Assembly: GCF_038404985.1 (NCBI RefSeq)
Contig: NZ_JBBKBA010000003.1
Coordinates: forward strand, 62,001 to 126,000
Direction of reading: 5' to 3'
DNA: 64,000 nt
From: Ferrovibrio sp. MS7
GTDB lineage: Bacteria > Pseudomonadota > Alphaproteobacteria > Ferrovibrionales > Ferrovibrionaceae
This document shows positions 54,788 through 63,976 of the stretch, in pieces (within the stretch, counting starts at the first letter, position 1; every line of letters starts with the position of its first letter). Position numbers and translations under genes: made by a program. A model generated the notes under the pieces. That model worked only from the letters and a program-made list of their open reading frames with translations, had not been told where the DNA came from and ran no database searches.

Positions 54788-55990
54788 CTATAAAGCGGCA
54801 GCGCGCCGGCGCACCAGCATGAGCCAGGCGACGGCCAGGGCAGCCATCAGGATGAAGGGCAGCGAGGCCATGGAAACCGAATCCCAGCCATAGAAATACA
54901 ACAGCTTACCCGAACCGAGCGAGGCCAGCGCGACGGTGCCGAAGACCAGGAAGTCGTTCAGCGCCTGGGTCTTGGCCCGTTCCGACGGCCGGTAGACCTC
55001 GGTCAGCAGCGAGGTTGCGCCGATATACATGAAATTCCACCCCACCCCGAGCAGGGCCAGGGCAAGCTGGAAATTCATCACTTCCTGGCCGGATAGCGCG
55101 ATGGCCATGCAGATGATATTGAGGGCCGCGCCGGCCATGATGATACGCAGGGTGCCGAAGCGGGCGATCAGGTTGCCGGTGAAGAAGCTGGGAAAGAACA
55201 TGCCGAAGACATGCCACTGGATCACCGTGGCAGCCGCCGCGAAGGGGTGGGCGCAGATCTGCATCGCCAGCGGCGTGGCGGTCATCATCAGGTTCATCAC
55301 GCCATAGGCGAACATGCCGGCCATGGCGGCGACAATAAAGCTGGGCTGGCGCACGATCTCGACCAGCGGCCGGCCCTTCTCCGTCATTTCCGCCACCGTG
55401 GCCTTCGGCAAGTGCACGAACAGCAGCACCAGCAGCACCAGCGAAGCCAGTATGGCGGCCGCGATATAGGACGCCAGGAAGAGATGCGGCGACAACATCT
55501 CGCGGGTGTACTTGGCTACTTCGGGGCCCAGGAAGGCAGCGCAGAGACCGCCGACCATGACCCACGAAATCGCGCGGCTCTTGAAATGCGGCGGCGAGAT
55601 ATCGGCGGCGGCGAAACGGTAGAGCTGGGTGAAGGCATTCGAGGCACCAAAGATGAAGGCGCCGATGCAGAATAGCGGAAACAGCGCGAGATAGATGCCC
55701 AGCGCCGCCAGCAGCGAGCCACTGCCGGCCAGCAGGCAGCCGAGCATGAAGCCAGGCTTGCGCCCGATACGGTTCATCAGCATCGAAGCCGGTATGGTGG
55801 CGAGAGCCGTGCCGCCAACCACGAAGGTGACCGGCAATGTGGCATAAGCCTTGTCTGCCACCAGGATATGGCCGACCAGGCCGCCCAGTGTCACCTGCAG
55901 CATGTTGGCGGAATTGCCCAAGGCCATGCAGGCCGCCAGAAGAAAGACATTGCGTTTGGCGGCCGGTTCGGCCATCTGAGAAACACTCAC
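54788..55990 (-). CDS. MFS transporter
   Basis: 400 residues, twelve membrane helices. Loop 2/3 carries the motif MLMNRIGRKPGFMLG (about 64-80), typical of the major facilitator superfamily. The second half has GNLIARFGTLRIIMAG and LLTEVYRPSERAKTQALNDF. The N-terminal pattern suggests a drug or metabolite transporter, but no substrate can be assigned. An ATG at 55975 is an alternative start. It is transcribed with the fliL-like gene 39 bases upstream or independently. Confidence 0.88.
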   Translation of the reverse strand: MSVSQMAEPAAKRNVFLLAACMALGNSANMLQVTLGGLVGHILVADKAYATLPVTFVVGGTALATIPASMLMNRIGRKPGFMLGCLLAGSGSLLAALGIYLALFPLFCIGAFIFGASNAFTQLYRFAAADISPPHFKSRAISWVMVGGLCAAFLGPEVAKYTREMLSPHLFLASYIAAAILASLVLLVLLFVHLPKATVAEMTEKGRPLVEIVRQPSFIVAAMAGMFAYGVMNLMMTATPLAMQICAHPFAAAATVIQWHVFGMFFPSFFTGNLIARFGTLRIIMAGAALNIICMAIALSGQEVMNFQLALALLGVGWNFMYIGATSLLTEVYRPSERAKTQALNDFLVFGTVALASLGSGKLLYFYGWDSVSMASLPFILMAALAVAWLMLVRRRAAAL

Positions 55991-56029
55991 GGAAACATCC
56001 TGACTGACGGCCTGATTGAAGGGCGCACG

Positions 56030-56488
56030 CTATTTCAGCGGCGCGACGATATTGAGCAGCAGCACCTGGGTCACCACGCCTTTGCCCATCACATCGTCGG
56101 TGGGCTGTCGCAGTATGGTCTTGAGCGGCAGCAGGTCCTTGGCTTCGAAGCGCGGCGGCACCTTGATCGGTTCAAGCTTCATCAGTTCGCGGATATAGCG
56201 GTCGCGCAGCAGATGCATCTTGGAATTGATCTCGGGCACATTGTCCGGCGGTGCTTCGAGGTGGAAGATCACGATCACCTCGCGCGGCTTCTGCCCTTCC
56301 GGCTCGACCCAGACCGAGAAGGGATCGAGCGGGATGAAAGCCGGGCGCTTCACCGGTGCGGGCGGCGGCGCTTCCTCTACGACCTCCGCAGGCTTCTTCG
56401 CGAAGACCAGGAAATACGCAGCCGCGCCGCCGCCGCCAAGCGCCAGCAGCACCACAACAGCGACAATGATCAGAACGATCTTGTTCAC
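56030..56488 (-). CDS. FliL-like membrane-anchored periplasmic protein
   Basis: 152 residues: one N-terminal membrane helix (about 4-27, IVLIIVAVVVLLALGGGGAA), a proline-rich linker with PAEVVEEAPPPAPVKRP, and a periplasmic domain with a FliL-like layout (VIVIFHLEAPPDNVPEINSK, MHLLRDRYIRELMKLEPIKV). FliL proteins regulate the flagellar motor stator. No flagellar genes adjoin it; it sits after thiL, as in related genomes. Assignment to FliL is moderate. Confidence 0.68.
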   Translation of the reverse strand: MNKIVLIIVAVVVLLALGGGGAAAYFLVFAKKPAEVVEEAPPPAPVKRPAFIPLDPFSVWVEPEGQKPREVIVIFHLEAPPDNVPEINSKMHLLRDRYIRELMKLEPIKVPPRFEAKDLLPLKTILRQPTDDVMGKGVVTQVLLLNIVAPLK

Positions 56489-56527
56489 GGCGGCTCCGAG
56501 TCCTTGAAAACCGACTCTAACCCCAGT

Positions 56528-57514
56528 TCAAAAATGTTGATAGCCGCCCGAGCCTTGGCCCTGATTCAGCGGCAGCCGTTGCCCGGCGGCATCCCGCAGC
56601 CACAGGCCGGGTTCCGGCACGATTGCGCCGATCCGGCTGACCGGCGTGGCCGTCGCCTCGCCCAGCGCCTGGATGGCCGAGGCCATTTCCGGCGGCGCCG
56701 CGAACAGGATTTCATAATCGTCGCCGCCAGCCAGCAGCTTGGGCAGCAGCCTGGGCACCAGGTCCGGGAAGGCACGAACGGGCTCAGAGAGCGGCACGGC
56801 TGCCGTGTCGATCACGGCGCCCAGCTCGGCGGCGCGGCTGAGATGTCCGGCATCCTGCAGCAGACCATCGGAGACATCCATGGCGGCATGGGCCAGGCCG
56901 CGCAGGCCACGGCCGAAGCCCAAGCGCGGCTCGGGCAGATGCAGGCGCAGGTCGCAATGGCGGGCAGCCGCGCCAGTCAGGGCCAGGTGTCCGAGCTTGG
57001 CTTCCAGGCCAAGCCAGGCATCGCCGATGCTGCCGGTGACGAATAATGCATCCCCTGCCCGGGCGCCGTTGCGCCGGATCATGCCGCCGGCCGGCACCAG
57101 GCCGAGCGCCGTGATGCTCAAGACCAGGCCGCCCGGCGAGCGCACCGTGTCACCACCGGAAAGCTGGATGCCGAAGGCTGCCTGATCGGCGGCAAGGCCA
57201 GCGGTGAAAGCCGCGATCCAGGCTTCCTCGGGCGACCCTGGCAGGCCGAGGCTCAACTGATAGGCATAGGGTTTGGCGCCCTTGGCGGCGAGATCAGAAA
57301 GATTGACCCGCAGCAGCTTGCGCGCGATGCGCTCGGGCCCGTCACTGTCGAGAAAATGAATGCCGCTGACGAAGGCGTCGCTGGTCAGCACCAGCTCCTG
57401 CCCGGCCGGCACGGCGAGGCAGGCGGCATCATCCCGGAGACCGAAGGCACCGGGCAGGCCGGCGCTCAGCGGCGCCAGGTATTTCTCGATCAGTTCGAAT
57501 TCCCCGAGCGGCAT
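56528..57514 (-). CDS. thiL: thiamine-monophosphate kinase
   Basis: Phosphorylates thiamine monophosphate to the active cofactor diphosphate. 328 residues of the PurM-like fold. Metal and ATP motifs are present: LRDDAACLAVPAGQELVLTS, LLRVNLSDLAAKGAKPYAYQ, FVTGSIGDAWLGL and AMDVSDGLLQDAGHL, then AGGDDYEILFA. It starts 15 bases after nusB and often closes the rib-nusB-thiL run. Confidence 0.95.
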   Translation of the reverse strand: MPLGEFELIEKYLAPLSAGLPGAFGLRDDAACLAVPAGQELVLTSDAFVSGIHFLDSDGPERIARKLLRVNLSDLAAKGAKPYAYQLSLGLPGSPEEAWIAAFTAGLAADQAAFGIQLSGGDTVRSPGGLVLSITALGLVPAGGMIRRNGARAGDALFVTGSIGDAWLGLEAKLGHLALTGAAARHCDLRLHLPEPRLGFGRGLRGLAHAAMDVSDGLLQDAGHLSRAAELGAVIDTAAVPLSEPVRAFPDLVPRLLPKLLAGGDDYEILFAAPPEMASAIQALGEATATPVSRIGAIVPEPGLWLRDAAGQRLPLNQGQGSGGYQHF

Positions 57515-57529
57515 GGCAGCCGTGCCCGG

Positions 57530-58051
57530 TCAGCGCGGCGTGAATTCGTTCGGGCGCAGGCGACGCGCCAGGCCGTCCAGCACGCCATTCGCCAGCTTGA
57601 TCTCGCGCGGGCTGAAGAAGGCGCGGACGACACCGAGATACTCGTCGATGATGGTGCCGGCCGGCACGTCGATACGCGCCAGCAATTCAAAACAGGCGGC
57701 GCGGATGGCGAGGCGCAGCACGGCTTCCAGCCGCTCCAGCGCATCGGCACGCGGCATCGCCGCCTTGATCTGCTCGTCGATCTCGGCCTGGCGCTTTACG
57801 GTGCCGCGCACCACTTCGCCGAACCAGTCCGGATCGGCCTGGCGGAATTGCTCGCCCTCGATTTCCTGACCCAGACGGGCTTCGCGGAAATCCTGGATCA
57901 CGCCTTCGGCGGGCTTGCTGGAAAACTCGATCTCATACAGCGCCTGCACCGCGAAAAGACGGGCGACGGAACGGCGCCCGGCAGGCTTTGCTGCGGCGGA
58001 ACGCGGGCCAGACTTCGGCGCCGCATTCTCGCCCTGCTCTGGCTTGGTCAT
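57530..58051 (-). CDS. nusB: transcription antitermination factor NusB
   Basis: 173 residues. Binds the boxA RNA with NusE (S10) for rRNA antitermination. The family regions are RRSVARLFAVQALYEIEF, the helix IDEQIKAAMP, VLRLAIRAACFELLARIDVP and IIDEYLGVVRAFFSPREIKL. The first ~28 residues are a basic Ala-rich extension. It overlaps ribH by 4 bases, the classical ribH-nusB pair. Confidence 0.95.
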   Translation of the reverse strand: MTKPEQGENAAPKSGPRSAAAKPAGRRSVARLFAVQALYEIEFSSKPAEGVIQDFREARLGQEIEGEQFRQADPDWFGEVVRGTVKRQAEIDEQIKAAMPRADALERLEAVLRLAIRAACFELLARIDVPAGTIIDEYLGVVRAFFSPREIKLANGVLDGLARRLRPNEFTPR

Positions 58052-58590
58052 GATGCGAAAAGCTGCTTCAGCCCGATCATGGCGACGCAGGCAAGCGCGG
58101 CACCGCCGCCCTTATTGAGCTTGTCCGGGCGCGCACGCTCCCAGGCCTGCTCTTCATTCTCGACCGTGATGATGCCGTTGCCAATCGCGGCCTGGTGGTT
58201 CACCGCCAGATCCTGCAGCGCGCGGGCGCTTTCATTGGAAACGATCTCGTAATGCGTGGTCTCGCCACGGATCACACAGCCAAGCGCGACGAAACCGTCA
58301 TAGGCCATGTCGCCCTTGCGGTTCATGGCGAAGCGGATCGCCGCCGGGATTTCCAGCGCGCCCGGCACGTCGATGCGGTCATAGTGGAAATCGGAAGCCT
58401 CGATGGCGGCGCGGGCGCCCTCGAACAATGCGTCCGAAATATCCTCGTAGAAGCGCGCCTCAATGATCAGCACGCGCGGCTTGCGGATATCCAGCGACAG
58501 GCTGCCCATCACCTGCGACTTCGAGGTGGCGAATTTCTTGATCTTGATGGCAGGCTTCTTCTTGCCCGCTTTCGGCTTACGCGAAACCAT
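58048..58590 (-). CDS. ribH: 6,7-dimethyl-8-ribityllumazine synthase
   Basis: Penultimate step of riboflavin synthesis. 180 residues, with a 30-residue Lys-rich N-terminal extension before the core. Substrate-binding motifs are IIEARFYEDISDALFEGARA, VPGALEIPAAIRFAM, YDGFVALGCVIRGETTHYEI and ITVENEEQAWERA. Starts 3 bases after the ribB stop and overlaps nusB by 4 bases. Confidence 0.96.
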   Translation of the reverse strand: MVSRKPKAGKKKPAIKIKKFATSKSQVMGSLSLDIRKPRVLIIEARFYEDISDALFEGARAAIEASDFHYDRIDVPGALEIPAAIRFAMNRKGDMAYDGFVALGCVIRGETTHYEIVSNESARALQDLAVNHQAAIGNGIITVENEEQAWERARPDKLNKGGGAALACVAMIGLKQLFAS

Positions 58591-58593
58591 GGC

Positions 58594-59742
58594 TCAAATC
58601 TCCCCCTTGCGCACCACGACAGGCCGCGTTTCCGCTACCGTCAGGCCATAGCCTTCCAGGCCGACGATGGTTCTCTGGACATTGGAGAGCAGGATCATCT
58701 CCTTGACCCCGAGATCAAGCAGGATCTGCGCACCGATGCCATAATCCCGAAGTTGGCCTGGGTTTTCAACCGGCTCGCCCATTTTGCGCCGCAGCGTGTC
58801 CGACAAGGCGGTGGGGCGCGGCTCGCGCAGTAACACCACCACGCCACGGCCCTCCTGGCTGATCATCCGCATCGATTCATGCAGCACGCCGGCACGGGCG
58901 CCATGGTCGCCCAGCAGGTCGCCCAGCACATTCATCGCGTGCATACGCACCATCACCGGCCCGCCGGAGGACACGTCGCCCTTTACCAGCGCGATATGCT
59001 CGGCATATTCCACCGTATTGCGGTAAACCAGCATCTTGAACTCGCCACCCCAGACGCTGTCGATGGCGCCCTCGGCCACCCGCTGCACCAGGTTGTCATG
59101 GCGGCGGCGATAGGCGATCAGATCGGCGATGGTGCCGATCTTGAGGTTATGGAATTGCGCGAACTTCACCAGGTCCGGCAGGCGGGCCATGGTGCCGTCG
59201 TCGTTCATGATCTCGCAGATCACGCCGGACGGGTCGAGGCCGGCCAGCCGGGCGATATCGACCGCCGCCTCGGTATGGCCGGCGCGCACCAGGGTGCCGC
59301 CATCGCGCGCCATCAGCGGGAAGATATGACCGGGGGTTGCAAGGCTGGCGGCGTGGCTGGCCGGGTCGATGGCGACTTCGATGGTGCGGGCGCGGTCAGC
59401 CGCCGAAATGCCGGTGGTGACGCCTTCGCGGGCTTCGATCGAGACGGTGAAGGCAGTGCCATGGCGCGAGGCATTGTTCTGCGCCATCAGCGGCAATTTC
59501 AGATGCTCGCAACGCTGGCGGGTCAGCGACAGGCAGATCAGGCCACGGCCATACTTGGCCATGAAGTTGATCGCCTCGGCATCGCACTTGGCCGCCGGGA
59601 TGTAGAGGTCGCCCTCGTTCTCGCGGTCTTCCTCGTCCACCAGGATCACCATGCGGCCACGCTTGGCCTCGGCAATGATCTCCTCGGACGAGGCAAGGTA
59701 ACGCTTCAAATCGGCAAGATCATCGCTCACGGCTTCACCCAA
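58594..59742 (-). CDS. ribB: 3,4-dihydroxy-2-butanone-4-phosphate synthase with degenerate GTP cyclohydrolase II domain (RibBX type)
   Basis: 382 residues. The N-terminal domain is a complete RibB: acidic metal motif [10 protein letters not shown] (36-45), [12 protein letters not shown] and [11 protein letters not shown]. The C-terminal ~165 residues follow the GTP cyclohydrolase II fold ([34 protein letters not shown]). The zinc-binding RCDCG segment is missing: the corresponding stretch reads [20 protein letters not shown], and no cysteine occurs in this domain. RibA activity must come from another gene. Such RibBX proteins are known in alphaproteobacteria. It overlaps ribE by 16 bases. Confidence 0.93.
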   Translation of the reverse strand: MGEAVSDDLADLKRYLASSEEIIAEAKRGRMVILVDEEDRENEGDLYIPAAKCDAEAINFMAKYGRGLICLSLTRQRCEHLKLPLMAQNNASRHGTAFTVSIEAREGVTTGISAADRARTIEVAIDPASHAASLATPGHIFPLMARDGGTLVRAGHTEAAVDIARLAGLDPSGVICEIMNDDGTMARLPDLVKFAQFHNLKIGTIADLIAYRRRHDNLVQRVAEGAIDSVWGGEFKMLVYRNTVEYAEHIALVKGDVSSGGPVMVRMHAMNVLGDLLGDHGARAGVLHESMRMISQEGRGVVVLLREPRPTALSDTLRRKMGEPVENPGQLRDYGIGAQILLDLGVKEMILLSNVQRTIVGLEGYGLTVAETRPVVVRKGEI

Positions 59743-60320
59743 TCACGCAGCCGCGCCACATAGCGGGCCAAGGTATCGACTTCGAAATTCACACGGTCAC
59801 CCTGCTTCAGGCCGCCCAGTGTGGTCACGGCCCGGGTATGCGGGATCAGGTTGATGCCGAAGCGGTCGGCATCCACGGCATTGACCGTGAGCGACACGCC
59901 ATCCAGCGCCACCGAACCCTTCTCTGCTACATAGCCAGCCAGCGACGCCGGCACGCGGAAGGTCAGCCGCAGGCTGTCGCCCTCCGGCCTGGCTTCCACC
60001 ACTTCGGCCAAGGCATCGACATGGCCCGAAACGATATGGCCGCCCAGTTCGTCGCCGACCCGGAGCGAGCGTTCCAGGTTCACCCGGCTGCCCTCGGCCC
60101 AGTTGCCGAGATTGCTGCGCGAAAGCGTCTCCGCCGAAACATCGACGGCGAACCAGTCGGCCCCGGTCTGCACCACGGTGAGGCAGACGCCGGAACAGGC
60201 AATGGACGCGCCAATGGCAATCGTCGCGGTGTCATATGCCGTGCGAATGCGGAAACGGGTGTCGCCGCGCTGCTCGCGGGCGGTGATGGTGCCGATGTCT
60301 GTAACAATTCCTGTGAACAT
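59727..60320 (-). CDS. ribE: riboflavin synthase alpha chain
   Basis: Dismutates two lumazine molecules to riboflavin. 197 residues in two tandem barrels: the first starts MFTGIVTDIGTI with SIACSGVCLTV, the second has VSGHVDALAEV, KGSVALDGVSLTVN and NLIPHTR. It ends overlapping the ribB start by 16 bases and follows ribD by 10 bases. Confidence 0.96.
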   Translation of the reverse strand: MFTGIVTDIGTITAREQRGDTRFRIRTAYDTATIAIGASIACSGVCLTVVQTGADWFAVDVSAETLSRSNLGNWAEGSRVNLERSLRVGDELGGHIVSGHVDALAEVVEARPEGDSLRLTFRVPASLAGYVAEKGSVALDGVSLTVNAVDADRFGINLIPHTRAVTTLGGLKQGDRVNFEVDTLARYVARLRDWVKP

Positions 60321-60330
60321 GGGCCTAGTT

Positions 60331-61449
60331 CTAGAGCGGGCGGGCGAAGGTTTCCAGCAGGTCGTCGGCCAAAATATCGGCCCGGAGCCGGCGCCAGCGG
60401 GGGGCTTCCGCTACGGTATCGACGCCAAATGCCGCGATGGCCGGCAGGCCGTCGCCGCCAATCACTGCCGGGGCCCGGAAGAACAGCAGCCGGTCGGCCA
60501 GGTCGGTGCGGATCAGGCTGGCGGCAAGCTGGCCGCCGCCTTCCACCAGCAGCCGGGTGATGCCGCGCTCAGCCAGGGCCTCGAGGGCGCGGCGAATATC
60601 GGGCAGGCCATCCTCGGCCGGCGGCACGGTGATGACCTCGACGCCGCAGGCGGCAAAAGCCTCGCGCCTTGTGGCATCGGCATCCTCGCGACAGATGATC
60701 CAGGTCGGGTGGCTGCGGGCGGTGGCCACCAGCTTGGCGGTGAGCGGCAGGCGCAGGCGGCCATCCAGCACCACGCGGGGGGCGGGCCGTTTCGGCAGGC
60801 CGGGCAGCCGGCAGGTCAGGTCCGGGTCATCCTGCAACGCGGTGTTGGAACCGACCATGATGGCATCATGCTGGGCGCGCAGCAGATGCGCGCGCTGGCG
60901 CGATACCGGATCGGTGATCCATTTGCTGTCGCGGGTATGGGTGGCGATGCGACCATCCAGGCTGGTGGCGAGCTTCAGCGACACCAGCGGGCGGCTCTGC
61001 GTCACGCGCAGCAGGAAGCCGGCATTGATCTCGGCGGCTTCCTCACCCAGCAGGCCCAGTTCCACGGCAATGCCGGCCTCGCGCAGCTTCTCGAGCCCCT
61101 GGCCCGAGACGCGCGGATCGGGATCCTCCAGCGCCACGACACAGCGCGCGATGCCGGCCTGGATCAGCGCATCGGCACAGGGCGGCGTGCGTCCATGATG
61201 GCTGCAGGGTTCCAGCGTCACATAGGCGGTGGCGCCTTTGGCCGCCGTACCGGCTTGCGACAGTGCCACGGTTTCGGCATGAGGCCTGCCGCCGACTTGC
61301 GTGAAGCCACGGCCAACCAGATGGCCGTGCTGCACCAGCACGCAGCCAACGGCTGGATTGGGCCAGGTATTCCCCAAGCCCCGCGCCGCCAGCCCGAGCG
61401 CGAGACGCATCCAGCGTTCGTCGCGGGCGGCGGCGGCCTTATCAGTCAT
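60331..61449 (-). CDS. ribD: bifunctional riboflavin deaminase/reductase RibD
   Basis: 372 residues. The N-terminal cytidine-deaminase-like domain binds zinc through His57 with Glu59 (RPHAETV) and Cys82 and Cys91 ([11 protein letters not shown]). The C-terminal reductase domain (about 150-370) contains [20 protein letters not shown] and [14 protein letters not shown]. It overlaps nrdR by 8 bases, so nrdR, ribD, ribE, ribB, ribH, nusB and thiL form one long operon. Confidence 0.95.
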   Translation of the reverse strand: MTDKAAAARDERWMRLALGLAARGLGNTWPNPAVGCVLVQHGHLVGRGFTQVGGRPHAETVALSQAGTAAKGATAYVTLEPCSHHGRTPPCADALIQAGIARCVVALEDPDPRVSGQGLEKLREAGIAVELGLLGEEAAEINAGFLLRVTQSRPLVSLKLATSLDGRIATHTRDSKWITDPVSRQRAHLLRAQHDAIMVGSNTALQDDPDLTCRLPGLPKRPAPRVVLDGRLRLPLTAKLVATARSHPTWIICREDADATRREAFAACGVEVITVPPAEDGLPDIRRALEALAERGITRLLVEGGGQLAASLIRTDLADRLLFFRAPAVIGGDGLPAIAAFGVDTVAEAPRWRRLRADILADDLLETFARPL

Positions 61450-61915
61450 CGTCGTGCTTGCCGCCGTTGCCGCTCAGCGAGCCGATGAAGTCCTCGAAAT
61501 CCTTGGCTTCGCGGAAATTGCGGTAGACCGAGGCGAAGCGCACATAGGCAACCTTATCAAGCGCCGCCAGGCCATCCATCACCAGGCCGCCGATCTGGTC
61601 GGACGAGATTTCACTCTCACCCATGCTCTCCAGGCGCCGCACGATGCCATTGATCAGGCGCTCGATACGCTCCGGATCGACCGGGCGCTTGCGCGTGGCG
61701 ATCTGAATCGAGCGCGCCAGCTTGTCGCGGTCGAACGGCACCTTGAGGCCGTTCTTCTTCACCACGGTCAGTTCGCGCAACTGGATGCGCTCGAACGTGG
61801 TGAAGCGCGCGGCGCAATTGGGGCAGAAGCGGCGCCGGCGGATCGCCGAGTTATCCTCGGTCGGCCGCGAGTCCTTCACCTGGGTATCGTCATTGCCGCA
61901 GAACGGACACCGCAT
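61442..61915 (-). CDS. nrdR: transcriptional repressor NrdR
   Basis: 157 residues. A zinc ribbon (Cys3, Cys6, Cys31, Cys34) is followed by an ATP-cone (about 49-139, [20 protein letters not shown]). NrdR represses ribonucleotide reductase genes in response to the ATP/dATP balance. It carries a short acidic tail (GKHDDD). Location between glyA and ribD is conserved across the class. Confidence 0.96.
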   Translation of the reverse strand: MRCPFCGNDDTQVKDSRPTEDNSAIRRRRFCPNCAARFTTFERIQLRELTVVKKNGLKVPFDRDKLARSIQIATRKRPVDPERIERLINGIVRRLESMGESEISSDQIGGLVMDGLAALDKVAYVRFASVYRNFREAKDFEDFIGSLSGNGGKHDDD

Positions 61916-61945
61916 GAAACGCTTCTCCCCTGCCCTTGTTGCGCT

Positions 61946-63238
61946 TTAGTAGATCGGGAAGCGATGGCACAGAGCCACCACCTTCTCGGCCACCGCGCGC
62001 TCGACGGCGCTGTTGTCGTTGGTCTTGGCCACCAGGCCATCCATCACATCGGCCATGAGCTGCCCGATCTGGCGGAACTCGGCGGCGCCGAAGCCGCGCG
62101 TGGTGCCGGCCGGGCTGCCGACGCGCACGCCAGACGTCACCATCGGCTTTTCCGGATCGAACGGCACACCGTTCTTGTTGGCGGTGATGCGGGCGCGCTC
62201 CAGCGCCTCCACCACCACATTGCCCTTGAGGCCCTTGGAGCGAAGGTCGACCAGCATCAGGTGGTTGTCGGTGCCGCCCGAGGTGAGATTGTAGCCGCGC
62301 TCCATCAGCGCGCCGGCCATCGCCTTGGCATTCTCCACCACCGCCGCGGCATAGGCACGGAATTCCGGCGTCAGGGCTTCACCGAAGGCAACCGCTTTGG
62401 CGGCGATCACATGCATCAGCGGGCCGCCCTGGAGGCCCGGGAACACCGCCGAGTTGATCTTCTTGGCAAGCGCCTCGTCATTGGTCAGCACCATGCCACC
62501 ACGCGGGCCACGCAGGGTCTTGTGCGTGGTGGTGGTGGCGATATGGGCATGGGGGAACGGGCTGGCATGCACGCCACCCGCCACCAGGCCGGCGAAATGC
62601 GCCATGTCGACCATGAAGATCGCCCCGATAGAATCAGCAATCTGGCGGAAGCGCGCGAAGTCCCAGAAACGCGGATAGGCCGAGCCGCCGGCAATGATCA
62701 GCTTCGGCTTATGCTGCTCGGCGATCTTCGCCACCTCGTCCATGTCGATGCGGTGATCATCCGGGCGCACGGTGTAGCTCACCACGTTGAACCACTTGCC
62801 CGACTGGTTGGCGGGCGAGCCATGGGTGAGATGGCCACCAGCGGCGAGGTCGAGGCCCATGAAGGTATCGCCCGGCTTCAGGCAGGCCATGAACACCGCC
62901 TGGTTGGCCTGGGCGCCGGAATGCGGCTGCACATTGGCGAAGCCGCAATCGAACAGCTTCTTGGCGCGCTCGATGGCCAGTTCCTCGGCGATATCGACGA
63001 ACTCGCAGCCATTGTAGTAGCGGCGGCCCGGATAGCCCTCGGCATACTTGTTGGTCATCACCGAGCCCTGAGCCTCCAGCACGGCGCGGCTGACGATGTT
63101 CTCGGACGCGATCAGTTCGATCTGCTCGCGCTGGCGGCCGAGTTCCTCAGAGATCGCCTTGAAGATCGCCGGATCGGATTGCTCCAGGCTGCGCTCGAAG
63201 AAACCGGCATGGGTGACGGCGGGCTTGGTGGCGGACAT
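61946..63238 (-). CDS. glyA: serine hydroxymethyltransferase
   Basis: 430 residues from ATG 63238 (AGGAG upstream); a longer frame to 63319 runs into the rpiB end. PLP enzyme converting serine and tetrahydrofolate to glycine and methylene-THF. The PLP lysine is Lys240 in [21 protein letters not shown] and [13 protein letters not shown] are intact. Its product supplies TrmFO, also encoded here. 13 bases separate it from rpiB. Confidence 0.96.
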   Translation of the reverse strand: MSATKPAVTHAGFFERSLEQSDPAIFKAISEELGRQREQIELIASENIVSRAVLEAQGSVMTNKYAEGYPGRRYYNGCEFVDIAEELAIERAKKLFDCGFANVQPHSGAQANQAVFMACLKPGDTFMGLDLAAGGHLTHGSPANQSGKWFNVVSYTVRPDDHRIDMDEVAKIAEQHKPKLIIAGGSAYPRFWDFARFRQIADSIGAIFMVDMAHFAGLVAGGVHASPFPHAHIATTTTHKTLRGPRGGMVLTNDEALAKKINSAVFPGLQGGPLMHVIAAKAVAFGEALTPEFRAYAAAVVENAKAMAGALMERGYNLTSGGTDNHLMLVDLRSKGLKGNVVVEALERARITANKNGVPFDPEKPMVTSGVRVGSPAGTTRGFGAAEFRQIGQLMADVMDGLVAKTNDNSAVERAVAEKVVALCHRFPIY

Positions 63239-63251
63239 GGCGGTTACTCCT

Positions 63252-63686
63252 TCAGGCAAGCTTGGCGACGCGCCGGGCATGGCGGCCACCTTCAAAGGCG
63301 GTGTTGAGGAACACGGCAAGGCAATCCTTGGCCGTGTCGACGCCGATCAGGCGGGCGCCGAGCGCGATCACGTTGGCATCGTTATGCAGGCGGCTGAGCC
63401 GGGCCGAGAGCGCATCATGCACCAGGGCGGCACGGCAGCCGGGCACGCGGTTGGCGGCAATCGAGATGCCGATGCCGGAGCCGCAGACGGCGACGCCATA
63501 TTGCGCCTTGCCGCCCGCCACCGCGTCGCCGATGGCTTTGCCGAAATCGGGATAATCGACGCTGTCCGGGCCATGCGTGCCGAGGTCGAGCACGCCATAG
63601 CCCTGGCTTTCCAGCTCGGCCTTCAGGATGCCCTTCAGCTCGAAGCCGGCATGGTCGGAGGCCACGGCGATGACAGGCTTCGACAT
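63252..63686 (-). CDS. rpiB: ribose-5-phosphate isomerase B
   Basis: 144 residues from ATG 63686 (GGAGG upstream). Interconverts ribose-5-phosphate and ribulose-5-phosphate. Asp11-His12 (ASDHAG) and the catalytic Cys68 (VCGSGIG) are visible, with [20 protein letters not shown] and [11 protein letters not shown]. Ribulose-5-phosphate is the substrate of the RibB domain in the same gene run. Confidence 0.95.
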   Translation of the reverse strand: MSKPVIAVASDHAGFELKGILKAELESQGYGVLDLGTHGPDSVDYPDFGKAIGDAVAGGKAQYGVAVCGSGIGISIAANRVPGCRAALVHDALSARLSRLHNDANVIALGARLIGVDTAKDCLAVFLNTAFEGGRHARRVAKLA

Positions 63687-63812
63687 GGGCAGGCGGCCTC
63701 CGGGGGCTGGGATGGTCTGAATGGCCCGGAAACTACAATATCCGGTGGCGCCAGCCAATACCCACCACAAGGCAAATGGGGCCTGAGTTAATCCGATTTC
63801 ACACCTGCAAGT
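63687..63812 (-). promoter_or_regulatory. promoter region of the rpiB-glyA-nrdR-rib operon
   Basis: About 125 bases without a gene. It must contain the promoter for rpiB, and perhaps for the whole leftward run, but I see no clear -35/-10 pair. Beyond it the intergenic sequence is filled with palindromic repeats. Confidence 0.35.
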
Positions 63813-63842
63813 GCGTCATTCCCGGCCTTGAGCCGGGAATCT
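63813..63842 (+). repeat. REP-like palindrome
   Basis: GCGTCATTCCCGGC-CTTGA-GCCGGGAATCT. Same head GTCAT and tail ATCT as the other elements; stem TTCCCGGC/GCCGGGAA. Confidence 0.7.
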
Positions 63843-63897
63843 GCCGCCGCGCGGCGGCAACTGGCGGTGTAGGGCCGTTATGGCCCTTTCCGGCCAA

Positions 63898-63928
63898 AGA
63901 TCCCCGGATCAAGTCCGGGGATGACGCG
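63898..63928 (-). repeat. REP-like palindrome, inverted member of a pair
   Basis: AGATCCCCGGA-TCAAG-TCCGGGGATGACGCG. It is the same type in reverse orientation, 15 bases before its forward partner, mirroring the pair at 41.1 kb. Confidence 0.7.
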
Positions 63929-63943
63929 TTTTATTGAACTGAT

Positions 63944-63976
63944 CGTCATGCCCGGGCTCGTCCCGGGCATCTCATG
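63944..63976 (+). repeat. REP-like palindrome, forward member of a pair
   Basis: CGTCATGCCCGGG-CTCGT-CCCGGGCATCTCATG. It matches the element at 41142-41173 outside the stem. The final bases of the window (AAAAAGCCCG) may be half of a terminator for the next gene. Confidence 0.7.

Noticed and set aside
58590-61449. FMN riboswitch in the riboflavin gene run
   Set aside because: The rib genes overlap or nearly abut one another and nrdR, leaving no room for an aptamer.
61916-63251. Glycine or folate riboswitch near glyA
   Set aside because: The gap between rpiB and glyA is only 13 bases and the genes are co-transcribed; no aptamer-like structure fits.
61301-63307. 668-codon open frame antisense to nrdR and glyA
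   Set aside because: It is a shadow of conserved minus-strand genes with His-rich composition.
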